Source: Druceiella hillmani
Lineage: Eukaryota > Arthropoda > Insecta > Lepidoptera > Hepialidae
NCBI GenBank assembly: GCA_039881145.1
Contig: JAYKKI010000029.1
Coordinates: 24,798,001 to 24,862,000, forward strand
DNA length: 64,000 nt
Reading direction: 5' to 3'
Made by a program: the position numbers and the translations under genes. The notes under the pieces were generated by a model. That model was given only the letters and a program-made list of their open reading frames with translations, was not told the origin of the DNA and did not search any database. Positions 36,785-47,625 of the stretch are shown piece after piece (positions within the stretch are counted from its first letter, which is position 1; the number at the start of each line of letters is the position of its first letter).

Positions 36785-37800
36785 ATCGCAACAATATTTT
36801 AAAATGAACTAATATGATAGTACACATATATCCAACAATACGCAAAAAATATAGCAAGGCATCTTCCATTCATAATCTTTTTGTTTTCTAGTTCGACAAG
36901 TTGGCGGTTACGACCTTGAATTTTGGGGCTTGAAATCAGGCCCACGGACCGCCTATGGGAATACTTATAAGAAGCTGGTAGCAGTATTACAATGTTGGTT
37001 GATCTATATGGCATCAAATGTTAAAGTGCGATCAAAGAGTTTAGCAGGGTAAGCATAGTAAAATGATCCTGCAGATATATTTTCAAAATGTTTTTTATAG
37101 TTACAAGGGCATGTTATGAAAAGACAATATATACAATTTTCGGATTGGTACATTGAGTTGTCCTTGAGATAAAATAAAAAAGTGCGATTATGAAAGTATT
37201 TTTTAAACCCATTTTTCTCATAGATTTAGTGACAATCACTAAAATAAATCTGTCAAGTACCTGGGTAGAACTCTACTACTACGAAGTTTCCGTACACCCT
37301 TAAGACACGTGTAAGCGTTTAAGGGTACATTTATCTATTAACCTAGTCATTAATATTAATATTATTCTTCACCGTGTAAATATATTGCCTGGAATTCAAA
37401 GGCGTAAAGATAACATGAATTTCACTTGAAGCAAGAAATTTAGAATCATAGTGGTAAATTTTAGGACCAGTAAAGCTGTTTTTTTTCATAATATTGACTA
37501 ACAGTTTCGGAGCTGGAGGATGTCTCTAGAACTGTCATACATAAAACTTCTGTAAAAAGTTATTTGGAAATCTTCGAACTATGAAATTTAGAATGCTGTT
37601 TTTTTCATAATTTTGACTATTTGAGAGATAAGTGTGGGGAACATATTTTTTTAGACATTTTCAATTCATCTCTATCATAAAGAAAAAAAGTTTTGGAATT
37701 CTCATAATTTGCTCTTTCATGGGCACAAGCATAAGCTACATGAAATATATGTAAATAAGATATGAAACTCGATATTATGTAACTATTTAGATAAATATGG

Positions 37801-37838
37801 TGTTATATATATTAATATATATATATATATATATATAC

Positions 37839-37912
<74 letters not shown>

Positions 37913-37918
37913 TAATAT
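37801..37918. repeat. Long interrupted (AT)n microsatellite
   Basis: About 118 bp of AT dinucleotides with a few atacat interruptions, symmetrical at both ends (tatacatata). Within the ktub intron. Confidence 0.9.
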
Positions 37919-39133
37919 AACCCATATTTACATAATAACTAATAACTAATAACTGTAGTAACTAATTGAAAATGGACAGACTGGACAAAATTTAATGCTA
38001 ACTTAATAATAACTTCCTATATTTGTGAGTTGAAATAGATATCATTGTCTGTTATTATGCAATATTGTTCATTATCAAGTACCCTATCCAGCAGTTTATA
38101 TTTTCTGAAATAGAAAAAAACTGGTGTGGTTGGGGGACCCCCGTCAGGAACTAAATTTCTTACATTATTTTTTTAACTCTAAACGTGATTTAATATGTGG
38201 ATTTCTATTGATTACATTAGTGTAATTTTGTCACACCAAAAAGCGCAGCCCTCTTTTATTCACACTCTCTTTCTCTCTATATTTGTATATTTTATGTTAT
38301 TTTTTATAATTTTTTGAAAGCAAAAATGTAAAGTAATAAAAATAGTCATGTATTACAAAAAAATAAATTTTGAGAATAAAATTTCATGTTAAAATCAATT
38401 TTAAATTTAATTCAATTAAAAATTAAAATTTAAGCATTTTAAAATTAAAATATGTTTGTTTTAATTATTTCAATATTGAATTAAATTTAAAATTAATTTT
38501 AACATTAAATTTTATAATCCAGCAATTAATTTTTTTCGTATTTTATTATTTTAAAATTTCGTTATTATTATTCTGTTTTTTAATAAATTAATAAAAATTA
38601 AAATTACTTTCAGATTATTTTTATTTTAATTATTTTATTTTAAATTTAAATATTTTAAAAATTTATTAATTATTGATTAATTAATTAATGAAAATAAATG
38701 AATATGCTGACAATTTATTGTAGTTTATAAATTTTTAATATTTAGTAAATGATATAGGAATAATTTACAATGCAAATGAATACATAACGAATTGGAAATG
38801 GTCTGGCAGATGATTGGCTTACAATAGAAAGCCAGTAGAATAAAAAATATAAGTTTAAATGATATTTACACATGTTTAGAATCGGCGATACTCGCATGAA
38901 CACACACAAATATAATAGTATATAATAGAAAGAGACAGAGAGAAAGGTCACCTGGAGGGGGCACAACGCTTTTTTCTTATATGACGATTTCTGCCGGTTC
39001 GCTCTACTGTAAGCCGCGTAAAAGAACATTGTTCCAATATACAATCTCTATAAATAATTAATATAAAAACAAATCACTCTGATCAACAGTTACGGCCTTC
39101 TCTGTTTGTCCATCTAATTAAGAACATTAAAAA

Positions 39134-40429
39134 ATGGATTTAGTTATTCCTCCTAAACCACCTGACCCTTCTAAATCTCCACTTTCTAAAAATGAATTTG
39201 CTTGCCCGACTTCCCCAGCTAGCTTTATTACCATAATGAATTTTCAACAAGAACTAAAATGTAAATCCAAAAATTGTAAGAGAGCAAACTGTAAGAAAAA
39301 TAAATCTAAAAATATTTCTTCCTTCTGACTCTTCCTGCACTGAAATAGAGGATGCTGTCCCTCGCAAGACCCTTTGCACTCCTCTTTCACAACCACATTG
39401 TAATTTACTTCCGTCACCCCCGACCTCATCCCCTTCCTTCCACCCTTCCATGTTTCTAGCGACGTTGGACCATTTATTGTTCACGTTCAAAGAAAAGAAC
39501 CTCAGCCCAATTCTGGATTTTCTCTCCATGCTATTAAATTTGGTTCTGTTTTAAAAAATTACCATGTCGGCGGCATAATTTGAGATAGAGTGAAACAAAT
39601 TGGGAGAAACAGAATTTCGGTGGAATTTTCAACTGCAGACGTCGCTAACCGCTTCTTAAACCACTTTGTTTTCATGGGACAGAATAAATTATTCATCCCC
39701 TCTTTAACATCAGTCATATGGGCATTGTTCGCAATGTTCCAGTCGATTGGTCTGACGAAGAGGTATTCTTATAGCTTTTCAGTCTTGAAATATGAATTCC
39801 CTACAATTCAATATTTCAAATGTTGTAGGGTTGGTCATGTTGCTGAAAAATGCCGATCTTCCGAGCGTTGTTTCCGATGCGGTGAAGGTCACGTCGGAAG
39901 AAACTGCTCTCTTCCTATTGTCAAGGCAAAATGTATCTTTTGCAGTGGAAATCATGATTCGACTGACAGAATTTGTCTGGAATTTGAAAGACCAAAAAAG
40001 ATCAAATTTGAAATGTCTGAAAGAGACATATCCTATGCCGAAGCCTTCAAAATAGTCCCTTCTGCAAAAAAATCATATGCCTCAGTTGCAGCTCAACCCC
40101 CTCCAATTATTTCTTTCCTAATTTCTTCCCAAAATTTGTTCTCTCCATCTCGTCCTACCGATTCTTCTTATAAAAAAATTGTGCATCTGAAACCTCGGCA
40201 AGTTCCAACCAGTTATGGCAGCTCGGCTTCAGAACAAGCCTGGGCAGACTTCCGAATTCCTCAGCCTAAAAATAGCTGTGGCCTTAGTCAACAATCTTCA
40301 CTTAATACTCCTTCTACGAGTATTATTCAGCTTCTATTGACCACTTTGGTCAAAATACTGAGTTCCCCCAATCAAATACCATACAACATTGCCTCCTCTA
40401 TTCTTACCTCTCTTCAACCCCTTATTTGA
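39134..40429 (+). pseudogene. LINE ORF1, gag-like with zinc knuckles (frameshifted)
   Basis: The ATG at 39134 starts MDLVIPPKPPDPSKSPLSKN, which ends after 64 codons; a second frame resumes with FIVHVQRKEPQPNSGFS and IKFGSVLKNYHVGGIIRD. From 39590 the frame is open for 279 codons to the stop at 40427-40429. It carries IGRNRISVEFSTADVANRF, then three zinc knuckles: YFKCCRVGHVAEKC, in which the first Cys position is Tyr, CFRCGEGHVGRNC, which is intact, and CIFCSGNHDSTDRIC. The end SERDISYAEAFKIV is typical of this ORF1 type. It is an RNA-binding nucleocapsid-like protein in active relatives. The lost Cys and the frameshifts show decay. Confidence 0.8.
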
Positions 40430-42880
40430 TTATAACAGTGGCGAGGGTCTTGCAATGGAATAGTCACAGTGTTATTTCCAACAAAGCAGATCTTCGTCAC
40501 CTCCTTGTCAAGTATTCTCCATCCGTGGTTGCCATCTCGGAGAGTTGGCTGAAGCCAGGATTCCATTTTAAGATCCGAGGCTATGCCTGTCTATGGATGA
40601 TAGAGCAAATGGCAAGGGCAGATCCGCCTTATTACTTGACAAATCCCTTCCCTTCTCCCAGATTTCTCTTGGCTCCCGCAGTTGTCAATTCAATGTTGTT
40701 ACTGCGAGAGTTAAAGATGTCACCATCCTCTCTATATATGCCCCTCTCCAACATATCCCGTAGCAGCATTGGAACTACGGGATATTTTGACTTCAATTCC
40801 TGGCTCATATGTTATTCTGGGAGATTTTAATGTTCATCACCCGTCTTGGAGTTCCACCCGAAGCAACCCCCTAGGGGTCTCCTTGGTGGAATTCCAGGAT
40901 AAAAGTTGTGTTTACTGAATGGTAGTTCTCCAATACGAGTTCCTGTCCCATTTCAGAACCCAAGCTCAGTAGATATCTCTTTTTGCTCCTCATCCTTGAC
41001 ATCCTTTGTGTCCTGGAATATTCTATCTGTGTCTTTTGGAAGCTACCATTACCCCATTCTGATTTCTTTCCCTCGTTTAAATTTAAATATTGAAAAAATT
41101 CCTCCTCTTCAAAAATACAACCTACAAAGGGCAGATTGGGTGGGATTCCGTACTTTCCTCAGTGTTGAAGTGGATTCCCTCCCTCCAGTGGACCTGGATA
41201 GCATTGACTCTTGCTATGACCAATTTGTAAGGGATATAGACCCATCTGCTCGGAACTTTATCCCACTTAAGAAATTTAACCACCACTACAGATCCTCTTG
41301 GGATACTACAGATCCCCTGGTGGGATGGAGACTATTCCGCAGCGGTTAATGTCCGCAAAGATGCTGAAACTATATATAAATCTAATATGTCGGAAGCAAA
41401 CTTCCTCTAGTTTCGAAAGATCGAAGCACAGACTATACAAATTCACCTTAAAAAAATAGGAAAGGCTGGAAGAAATTCTGTCACTCCCTCTCTCCTTTGA
41501 CTCCCTTTCGTGTCATCTGGTCTAATATAAAATGCTTTCTGTCTATTTTAAGCCTGCTTTTCCCAAATCCGTACACGGGAATTGGGTAGATGAATTTTTA
41601 AGTAAGCTTGCTCCCTGCTTCCTTCCCAAATTTAGATGAATCACCTTTCAGGTATAACTTTACTAGCACCAATAATTTTTTAGAAAATTATTGGTGCTAG
41701 TAAAGTTATACCTGAAAGGTGATTAAATGATGAGAAAGAATTTGAAGATTTCTCCATTAATGAATTAGATTTCACCTTGCATCATCTTAAGGATTCTTCC
41801 CCTGGTATTGACGGATTGTCATTCAATGGTGAAAAATACTTTACCATCTATCTGTTGATATCTTCTATCCTTTATTAACTGTATGTTCAAATCAGGTTAT
41901 ATTCCAAAGTCTTGAAAAACTCAAATAATAATTCCCATTCTCAAACCTCATAAAGATCTCAATTTAGGTTCACCCTATAGACACATAGCCCTTTCTCCTG
42001 TTTTAGCGAAGATTACAGAATATTGAATTAAGAAGTGTTTGGAATAGTTTACAGAACACCATTCCATTTTTCCAAGCAACCAATTTGACTTCAGAAGTGC
42101 TAAAAGTACGATGGACAATCTCAGCGTCAGACTTGCTTTCTCTCGACAAGAGTTCCTCGTTGCTATTTCTTTAGATCTTTCTTCAGCCTACGATAATGTA
42201 AACCTTCCAATCCTCAAGAAAATTCTTCATAATCTTGGGATTCCGATCAAGATTATATATTATTTTCTCAATTTCCTTCTCTTATTCTTAGAACTCCCGG
42301 ATCCCATCCCTTAACACTTACCTATATGGCGGGGTCTTCCTCAAGTCTCTTTTTTAAGTCCCTTTTCAATATTTACTCCTATATGATCCACTCAACAGTA
42401 AATCCCTTCTATCGTGTTTTGTAATATGCTGATGACCTGTATTTATATTTTTCTGATAAGTCAATAATGGTTGCCGAAAATGCTTTGAACTCTGCCCTTG
42501 CTAACCTAAACAAATGGGTTAACTCTCATGGTATGGATTTATCCCCTTCTAAAAGCGCTGTGGTGGTCTTCTCGAGAAGGAGAATTACTCCACCGTTATC
42601 TATTTCTTATAATTCCTCCTCAATCCCTGTTCTTTCCAATACCAAATTCTCAGGTATGTTCCTAGATTCAAAATTATCCTGGAACATTCACATTGAATAT
42701 GTCATCTCCCAACGCCAGGCTAATATGAATATTCTCCGTGCACTTTCTAGAGTGTGGTGAGGCTCACACCCTACCATATTAAAGTTAGTATATAAATATA
42801 ATATAAGGCGATCTAAATCATCTCATTTTTGCATATCCATTGAATAATAGATTTCCTGCGTTTATTTACAAATTATTAAA
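40426..42880 (+). pseudogene. LINE ORF2, APE endonuclease and reverse transcriptase (broken)
   Basis: ORF2 starts where ORF1 stops. The endonuclease N-terminus is clear: VLQWNSHSVISNKADLRHLL and VVAISESWLKPGF. The frame then breaks several times (after 40830, 41349 and others). Reverse transcriptase blocks follow: DSSPGIDGLSF (about 41790-41830), the motif-A block VAISLDLSSAYDNV (42150-42200) and the catalytic YADDLYLYF (about 42427). Then come LNKWVNSHGMDLSPSKS, GMFLDSKLSWNIHIEY and LRALSRVW at 42760. A 45-bp inverted duplication interrupts the gene at 41684-41728. In active relatives this protein nicks the target and reverse transcribes the element RNA; this copy cannot. Confidence 0.8.
41639..41724. 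repeat. Perfect palindrome, 41-bp arms, 4-base loop, inside the LINE
   Basis: Positions 41639-41679 and 41684-41724 are exact reverse complements around the loop ttag. The left arm is ordinary LINE sequence (coding ..SPFRYNFTSTNNFLEN..), and the LINE frame resumes right after the right arm (NDEKEFEDFSINELDF). The right arm is therefore an added inverted copy. Confidence 0.95.
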
Positions 42881-43317
42881 ATATAAAATTCAAGTGTCCA
42901 TTAGCATACAATCACTTTTACCTATTCCCAACAAACCCATTTAGGATTAATCATTCAGTTCATAAGAAAGAACGACATCAAAATATAGAATTTTTCATAT
43001 TTATATTCTTGTTTATTTTTATTTTTATGTATATTTGTATATACTTATTTTGTACTCTCCTGTATATTATAATCTCATTTTCTTTAATTATAGCCAACTT
43101 CTTACTAAATTTTTGTTTTATTGTATAGTTTATTCTTTTGTTAACAAGTAACAATGACAGATATCCAAAATATGATTTAATCAGTGTTGCATAGCCTTTC
43201 TTTCCACACTTGACATTGGCAAAGGTTCTCTGTGGAGAGAATGAACACCATATAATCAAAGATAAAGATAAAACGTTTGTGTCCTAATTTCTTTATATCT
43301 AATTAAGAACATTAAAA

Positions 43318-44561
43318 TGTTTATGTCCTATAAACTTTAAATATAAACCATCAATATCAATGGAGTCAAAACGCCAAATTTGACTCCGATTTGCTTCAGT
43401 TGTGTACCGGCTAGGGCGTGCAGCGGTTATACGTGGTTTGCCAGTTTACCAACAATATAATGCCAAATTGTGTTGTAAAAAGTTGCAAAAAACTAAATAA
43501 AAAAGTGTTCAAAAAAAGAATGGATCTCCTATCATCGTAAATAACATTATTTATACTGCAGCCATGTAGTCAGTAAAACTAAAATAAAGTGTATTGTGTA
43601 TTTCGGTTGGTATAACAGTACTAAATCTGTTATCATCGTAGATGCTGTCGTATAGCCAAATGTATGTTGTTAGTTGAAAAAAAAAGAAAAAGTTAAACAT
43701 ATTAAAATTTTGTATAAAATTACTGTTATGACATTGACATGAAATACAAAAATGTGTAATAGGGGCACACTTTTGCGAAAGGTTATATAAATTAACAATG
43801 AGATCTAAAACAAAAATTTATTTGTGCAAAACTACATACATTTTTTTCCAATAAAATGTCAAATAATTAATATACTCCATTACAAGGTTACTTGTATACA
43901 ACAATTTTGTCAATTTAAGAGTTGTTCATCGTAGTTTGCATCAATCCAAATGGATGGCGTTGACTATCCCCATGTAAACTACCTTTAGAAAAATGTTCGT
44001 TAGGCTATATATAGTGGTTTATATCAATGATATAAACACTTTCTCCTCTCACAATTAATTAATTTTGGTGCCATTTTTAAATTTCTCATTGTTAATGTGT
44101 ACATTTCAATTATAATATCTAAAATAAACGTGGATCGACAAGTAATTCTTTGATAAGCAATTCTTAATTTTTATCAAATTGGATAACTGTATTGAAAAAC
44201 AGCAATCATTTATATTACTCTCAGAAATGTGAATATGATTTTGACAAATTAAATTTAGGCCAGCCATGAAAAATCACATAAATATTGCAGCATTCGCTAG
44301 GTTATATTTTTTTGCTTTTTTCCCAAGTGACATATGTCAATTGCTATCTGTTTGCTAACACTGCCTCATTATTAGCTAAGTGAACGTCGTTGATGGAACA
44401 ATATTCTGACATACTCAGCTTTATCTATAGATGAAAGTTAGGATAGTATTCTGTACTCAGTTTCCTTGTCTAATTTTCTTCTCTCACTTCCTTCTTCTTT
44501 TAACATGTTCCTTTTACTCTAACAGGGATGAGGAATATATGACATACTAATAACTACTCAC
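43318..44561. other. ktub last intron, proximal part
   Basis: Intronic. It contains a THAP-like mini-ORF at 43460-43540, with a less AT-rich block before it (43355-43450) that includes the palindromic ggagtcaaa...tttgactcc. The remainder is AT-rich and without recognisable features. Confidence 0.4.
43460..43540 (+). pseudogene. THAP-like zinc-finger start (26 codons)
   Basis: The ATG at 43460 opens MPNCVVKSCKKLNKKVFKKR and stops after 26 codons. MPxCxVxxCK is the usual beginning of THAP DNA-binding domains, the first two zinc ligands being Cys-x4-Cys. The His-x2-Cys part is missing. THAP domains are common at the start of P-element, Kolobok-type and domesticated transposases, so this is probably the stump of a transposase gene. 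Only the first motif supports it. Confidence 0.3.
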
Positions 44562-44767
44562 ATAAATAATGGCAGCCAATTCTTGTCTGCAATTGGCACC
44601 ATTCGAAGTAGCCTTACGATATGCACGGCCATTATCATAAACTGTAAAGGCGGTGCCAAGCAAGTTGGAACGCAACTTGCCCGTGAAGGAATCCGCCTGA
44701 CGTGTGAGATCCGTTGGGTCTGTCGAGATTAGGTAATTGGAGGTAGCAGATTTCTTACGTTTGCGAC
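44562..44767 (-). CDS. ktub: king tubby, penultimate exon
   Basis: Bounded by a TTACAG acceptor and a TATgtgagt donor. It encodes (G)[56 protein letters not shown] and RQELAAIIY, joining in phase to DTNVLGFKG of the next exon. This is the N-terminal half of the Tubby barrel. In mammalian Tubby the basic RKRKKSK cluster contributes to the PI(4,5)P2 pocket, and it is conserved here. The first codon (Gly) is split across the upstream 305-bp intron (phase 1). No frame breaks. Confidence 0.93.
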
Positions 44768-45072
44768 CTGTAAGTAGAGAGAAAATCGTTTTTTTACAAA
44801 ACAGAATGTTCACAAATACGGAAAATTAAATTTAAATAAACAGTCTAGATATACCTAATTAATATAGAAATATATTGGAATTTATACTACGGAACTTTAC
44901 AATTGCATTGATTTTACAAATAACAGTATTACTATAAACACCATGAATGAAGAGAAAATGCTAGTTAATAATTGTACAACATTAACAATTACACTCATTT
45001 CTAGGACAACGCAAAAAATTTAAAAAAATGGTGTTCAAAATTATCTCTATCATTTATTTCAAACAGACTTAC

Positions 45073-45244
45073 CAGCCAATAGGAAGACCTTCTTCCCGTA
45101 ATCTTTCTCGAGGTGCAGAAAATAAGTAGGGTAGAAGCCACGATCCATGCCTTTGCGATCACGAGTGATGCGGCATTTATACAGCGTACCGTGTAGTGCT
45201 GGCATCAAGACAAATCTCTCCACACTTCCTTCTACTGAGCCCTC
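45073..45244 (-). CDS. ktub: king tubby, exon opening the Tubby domain
   Basis: Encodes [40 protein letters not shown] and [14 protein letters not shown], ending in a strong GCTGgtaagt donor. This is the canonical start of the Tubby C-terminal domain (RITRDxKGMDRG, YFLHLE). The 5' limit is less sure: an in-frame TAG at 45245-45247 forces the acceptor downstream of it. The AG of that TAG gives a phase-0 start ([11 protein letters not shown]) that matches the phase of the exon at 52.3 kb, but the sequence before it is purine-rich and a poor acceptor. An AG 13 bases further in (gtag|AAGGAAG) is the alternative, needing another upstream donor. Confidence 0.85.
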
Positions 45245-45918
45245 TAGCTCGCTGCTTTGCTGCTGCTAAGATACATATTATATTATCTAGCTTGATTTTT
45301 AGTAATTTTCTTTAAATTATATTAATGTTTATGAGAAGGACCAACATTCTCTTCGTAACCTCTCTCATGAAAGCACACTATGCTTATATAGCAAAATGGT
45401 ACTTGTTATCTTAACATAGCTCTGCTTTGGCATATGATACGAAAGTATTATTACTACACCTAATCACTGCTCACTCATCTGGTAATGGATAGATTTATAA
45501 TATTAATATTAAATTTTTTTTACAAAAGAATTTTATTTATTATTGTAATAACAGAAATTATGTAAAACAATAAATTTGTGTTTTTGGTAAGATTCTAAAT
45601 AAAAGAATGCTCTAATTATTAAATGAAACTGACGGAGAATGTCTATATCAGCCGTGCCAGACATTCCAGTTTTAGTGGGATATCCCACCTTTTAAAATTA
45701 TATTACAATGTTCTGAGCGAGACACCAGACGTTCTGTGTTCATGCGTTGCCTAGCTATAGTAATAATTAATGCATGGAAAGCGTGCGAAATTCAAATTGA
45801 GAATTGTACCGAGGAAGCAGTCAGAGGGACAAGGATGCAGTGGACACCTTTGTCACTCACACGTTTAATTAATCACTATCTTGAATATATTTGGCGTTAA
45901 TTTTGTAGAAATTAATTA
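45245..45918. other. ktub intron, start of the 7-kb intron
   Basis: Intronic. A block at 45640-45870 is less AT-rich and starts with cagccgtgccagaca-like sequence, which could belong to the 5' terminus of the hAT relic further right. Not assigned. Confidence 0.3.
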
Positions 45919-46132
45919 TTCACAATTAACTGAAACTACGTGATGTAGTATTATTTCTATTTTCTTTCAAGTTCTTTACCACGACCTAGGTTTCGTTGTA
46001 TTACAACATCTTTAGGTGGGTATCTTTGCTAATATCCTACCTGAAGATGTAATACAACGAAACCTAGGTAGTGGTAAAGAACTTAAAGAAAATAGAAATA
46101 ATACTACATCACGTAGTTTCAGTTAATTGTGA
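45919..46132. mobile_element. Fold-back element, copy B
   Basis: 214-bp near-perfect inverted repeat. The arms run from ttcacaattaactgaaacta at the left to tagtttcagttaattgtgaa at the right and carry cgtgatgtagtattatttct, ttctttaccacgacctaggt and ttcgttgtattacaacatct. The loop region reads gtgggtatctttgctaatat. It is the same family as copy A at 16938-17191, with similarity also in the left flank (ttaattttgtagaaatt). It lies in the ktub intron, just before the hAT relic. Confidence 0.8.
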
Positions 46133-46173
46133 ATAATCACTATTTGTCTATTTTATTTTTGCTGTTTTTAAAA

Positions 46174-47625
46174 ATGAGTGAAAAATTTATAGTTCTGACT
46201 CAGACAGTTTGGTTTTGGAAAACATGACACCCAAGAAAGTTAAACTAGGAAAACATCATTAACGAAATAGAACAATAATTGGGAGTGTGATTATGACTGG
46301 TTGTGTATGTTAAGTTCAAATGAATATAACGGATTTTCTAGACTGTGTTAAAAAGAATTGAATATTTTTCACCGAGGACTAAGTGATGTCGTAAAGCACT
46401 CAAAAACAAGCACTTACGTGAGAATGGCATGCTCACACACTTCAAAAAATTTTACAAACTATTTTGCAATATCAGGTAATTCTACAAAAGATTTTGACAA
46501 TGCATATAAAAATTTTAAAATAATACAGAATGTTAAATGTGGTAAAATGAAGAGTGAAGTTATAGTTTGTGGAGTATTAGCCAAAGAAGCTTTAAAGATG
46601 CTATACAAAATTTAAAAGAAGATGTATATTTTTTGGTTGCTTTGAATGTAAATAATAAGTTAAATAGAAAAATGTTTCCAATATGCGTCAGGTTCTTTAA
46701 TTTCGACATTGGACAAACATAATTTGCCTACATCACGCGGTATATAGAACATTTGCATTATCAGTATGGAGCTGATAAAGCAAATGTTAACATTGGTTCA
46801 AATCATCCTGTTTCATATGAATCTTCTTAGCAAGAATAAAAATATTAAAAGCTATTTGTACAATTTCATATCTTGCATAATATGAGCAAATTTCTTTATG
46901 ATCCATTAAATATTTGGCTAAACGACATGCTGAGCTAATAGAAATATTTGAAAACACAGAACTGGAATGGGTTGAACTGTTGCAACGGTTCAACCCATTC
47001 CAACGCATTCAGACTAGATTTATGTCTTTTTGTCCTGCCGTTGAGAGATTAATTAAAGTTAAAAGAAGGTTGTCCACTTAGAAGAAGAGGAGAATAAAGC
47101 TCTAGCCTACCCATATTTCGTCCACAATGTAATTTTGACACATTTATGAAAGAGTCTCAGGGAAGAGAAATAACTATCATAGAAATGGTTGAGGAATTAT
47201 GCTTTTTCCGCACGAGATCAAATTAAAGATTAACCGTTTCGAGTGCCGACGAGCGCCATCGCTCGTGTATATGAGTAAAAGACCATGGCACTAAAACGGT
47301 TAAATGATAATTTAATTCAATACTAGAAGAAACAGCTTCGGAATAAATTGGTTGATTCATAAAAGATTAACACTGTCAATGACTTCAATAACTTTTATAG
47401 AAACTGTAAAACATATGTTGAAGAGCTTTAAGATTTTTAAAACGGAAACATTTTTGCCAAAATATATACATCATAAACTTGATAAAGGAAGTTAATTTTG
47501 AAAAAATTGAGAATACTGCTACTATATTAAATTTGCCAGATAATGTTTCGATGGATATACTATATAAAGAATTCAAGTTGCTGAAGTCATCCATCCACCA
47601 GCTCTTTCAGGTGTTTCATTAAGTT
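46174..47625 (+). pseudogene. hAT-like transposase relic with BED-type N-terminus
   Basis: Plus-strand frames with breaks read KEFNIFHRGLSDVVKHSKTS (about 46350-46400, a BED-finger-like block with a His), NFTNYFAISGNSTKDFDNAY, NVKCGKMKSEVIVCGVLAKE, then AL-NVNNKLNRKMFPICVRFF (about 46640-46700). After more shifts come DMLEISEIFENTELEWVELL, FNPFQRIQTRFMSFCPAVER, LIKVKRR and, near 47500, FEKIENTATILNLPDNVSMD. This follows the BED-plus-DDE layout of a hAT-type family (ZBED-like) frequent in insects, by memory. The TTAA MITE at 47234-47299 has inserted into it. It is inactive and sits in the ktub intron. Confidence 0.5.
47234..47299. mobile_element. 66-bp TTAA-flanked micro-MITE
   Basis: TTAA copies at 47230-47233 and 47300-47303 flank CCGTTTCGAGTGCC and, as reverse complement of the right end, CCGTTTTAGTGCC. 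The centre has a short cgagcgccatcgctcg hairpin. TTAA plus CCnTTT ends are piggyBac-like. It is markedly more GC-rich than its surroundings. Confidence 0.6.

Larger units (their letters stand above)
35022..39111. other. ktub last intron, distal part: AT-rich, microsatellites
   Basis: Intronic. It contains (AT)n runs at 36241-36277 and about 37801-37918, a small hairpin at 36736-36784, and a very AT-rich stretch at 38320-38720. A short inverted relation may exist between about 38228-38300 and 38880-38960 (aaaaagcg, ctttctctct segments). No gene. Confidence 0.5.
39133..43296 (+). mobile_element. I/Jockey-type non-LTR retrotransposon (LINE), antisense in ktub intron
   Basis: The unit is bounded by two identical 21-bp direct repeats (atctaattaagaacattaaa plus one A) at 39112-39132 and 43297-43317, which I read as the target-site duplication. 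It contains a gag-like ORF1 and an endonuclease/reverse transcriptase ORF2 (separate entries). Before the right repeat lies a GATAAA-type repeat (aaagataaagataaaac, about 43257-43273), as in I-clade tails. ORF1 starts at the left boundary, so the 5' leader is short or lost. ORF2 has several frame breaks, so the copy is inactive. It is transcribed, if at all, against ktub. Confidence 0.85.

Noticed and set aside
38742..39044. 100-codon minus-strand ORF
   Set aside because: Hydrophobic AT-driven composition, no family resemblance, located in an intron next to the LINE.
46041..46063. Functional hammerhead ribozyme
   Set aside because: The CUGANGA and GAAA boxes are in order, but stem II is only 2-3 bp and out of register; reported as a motif resemblance only.
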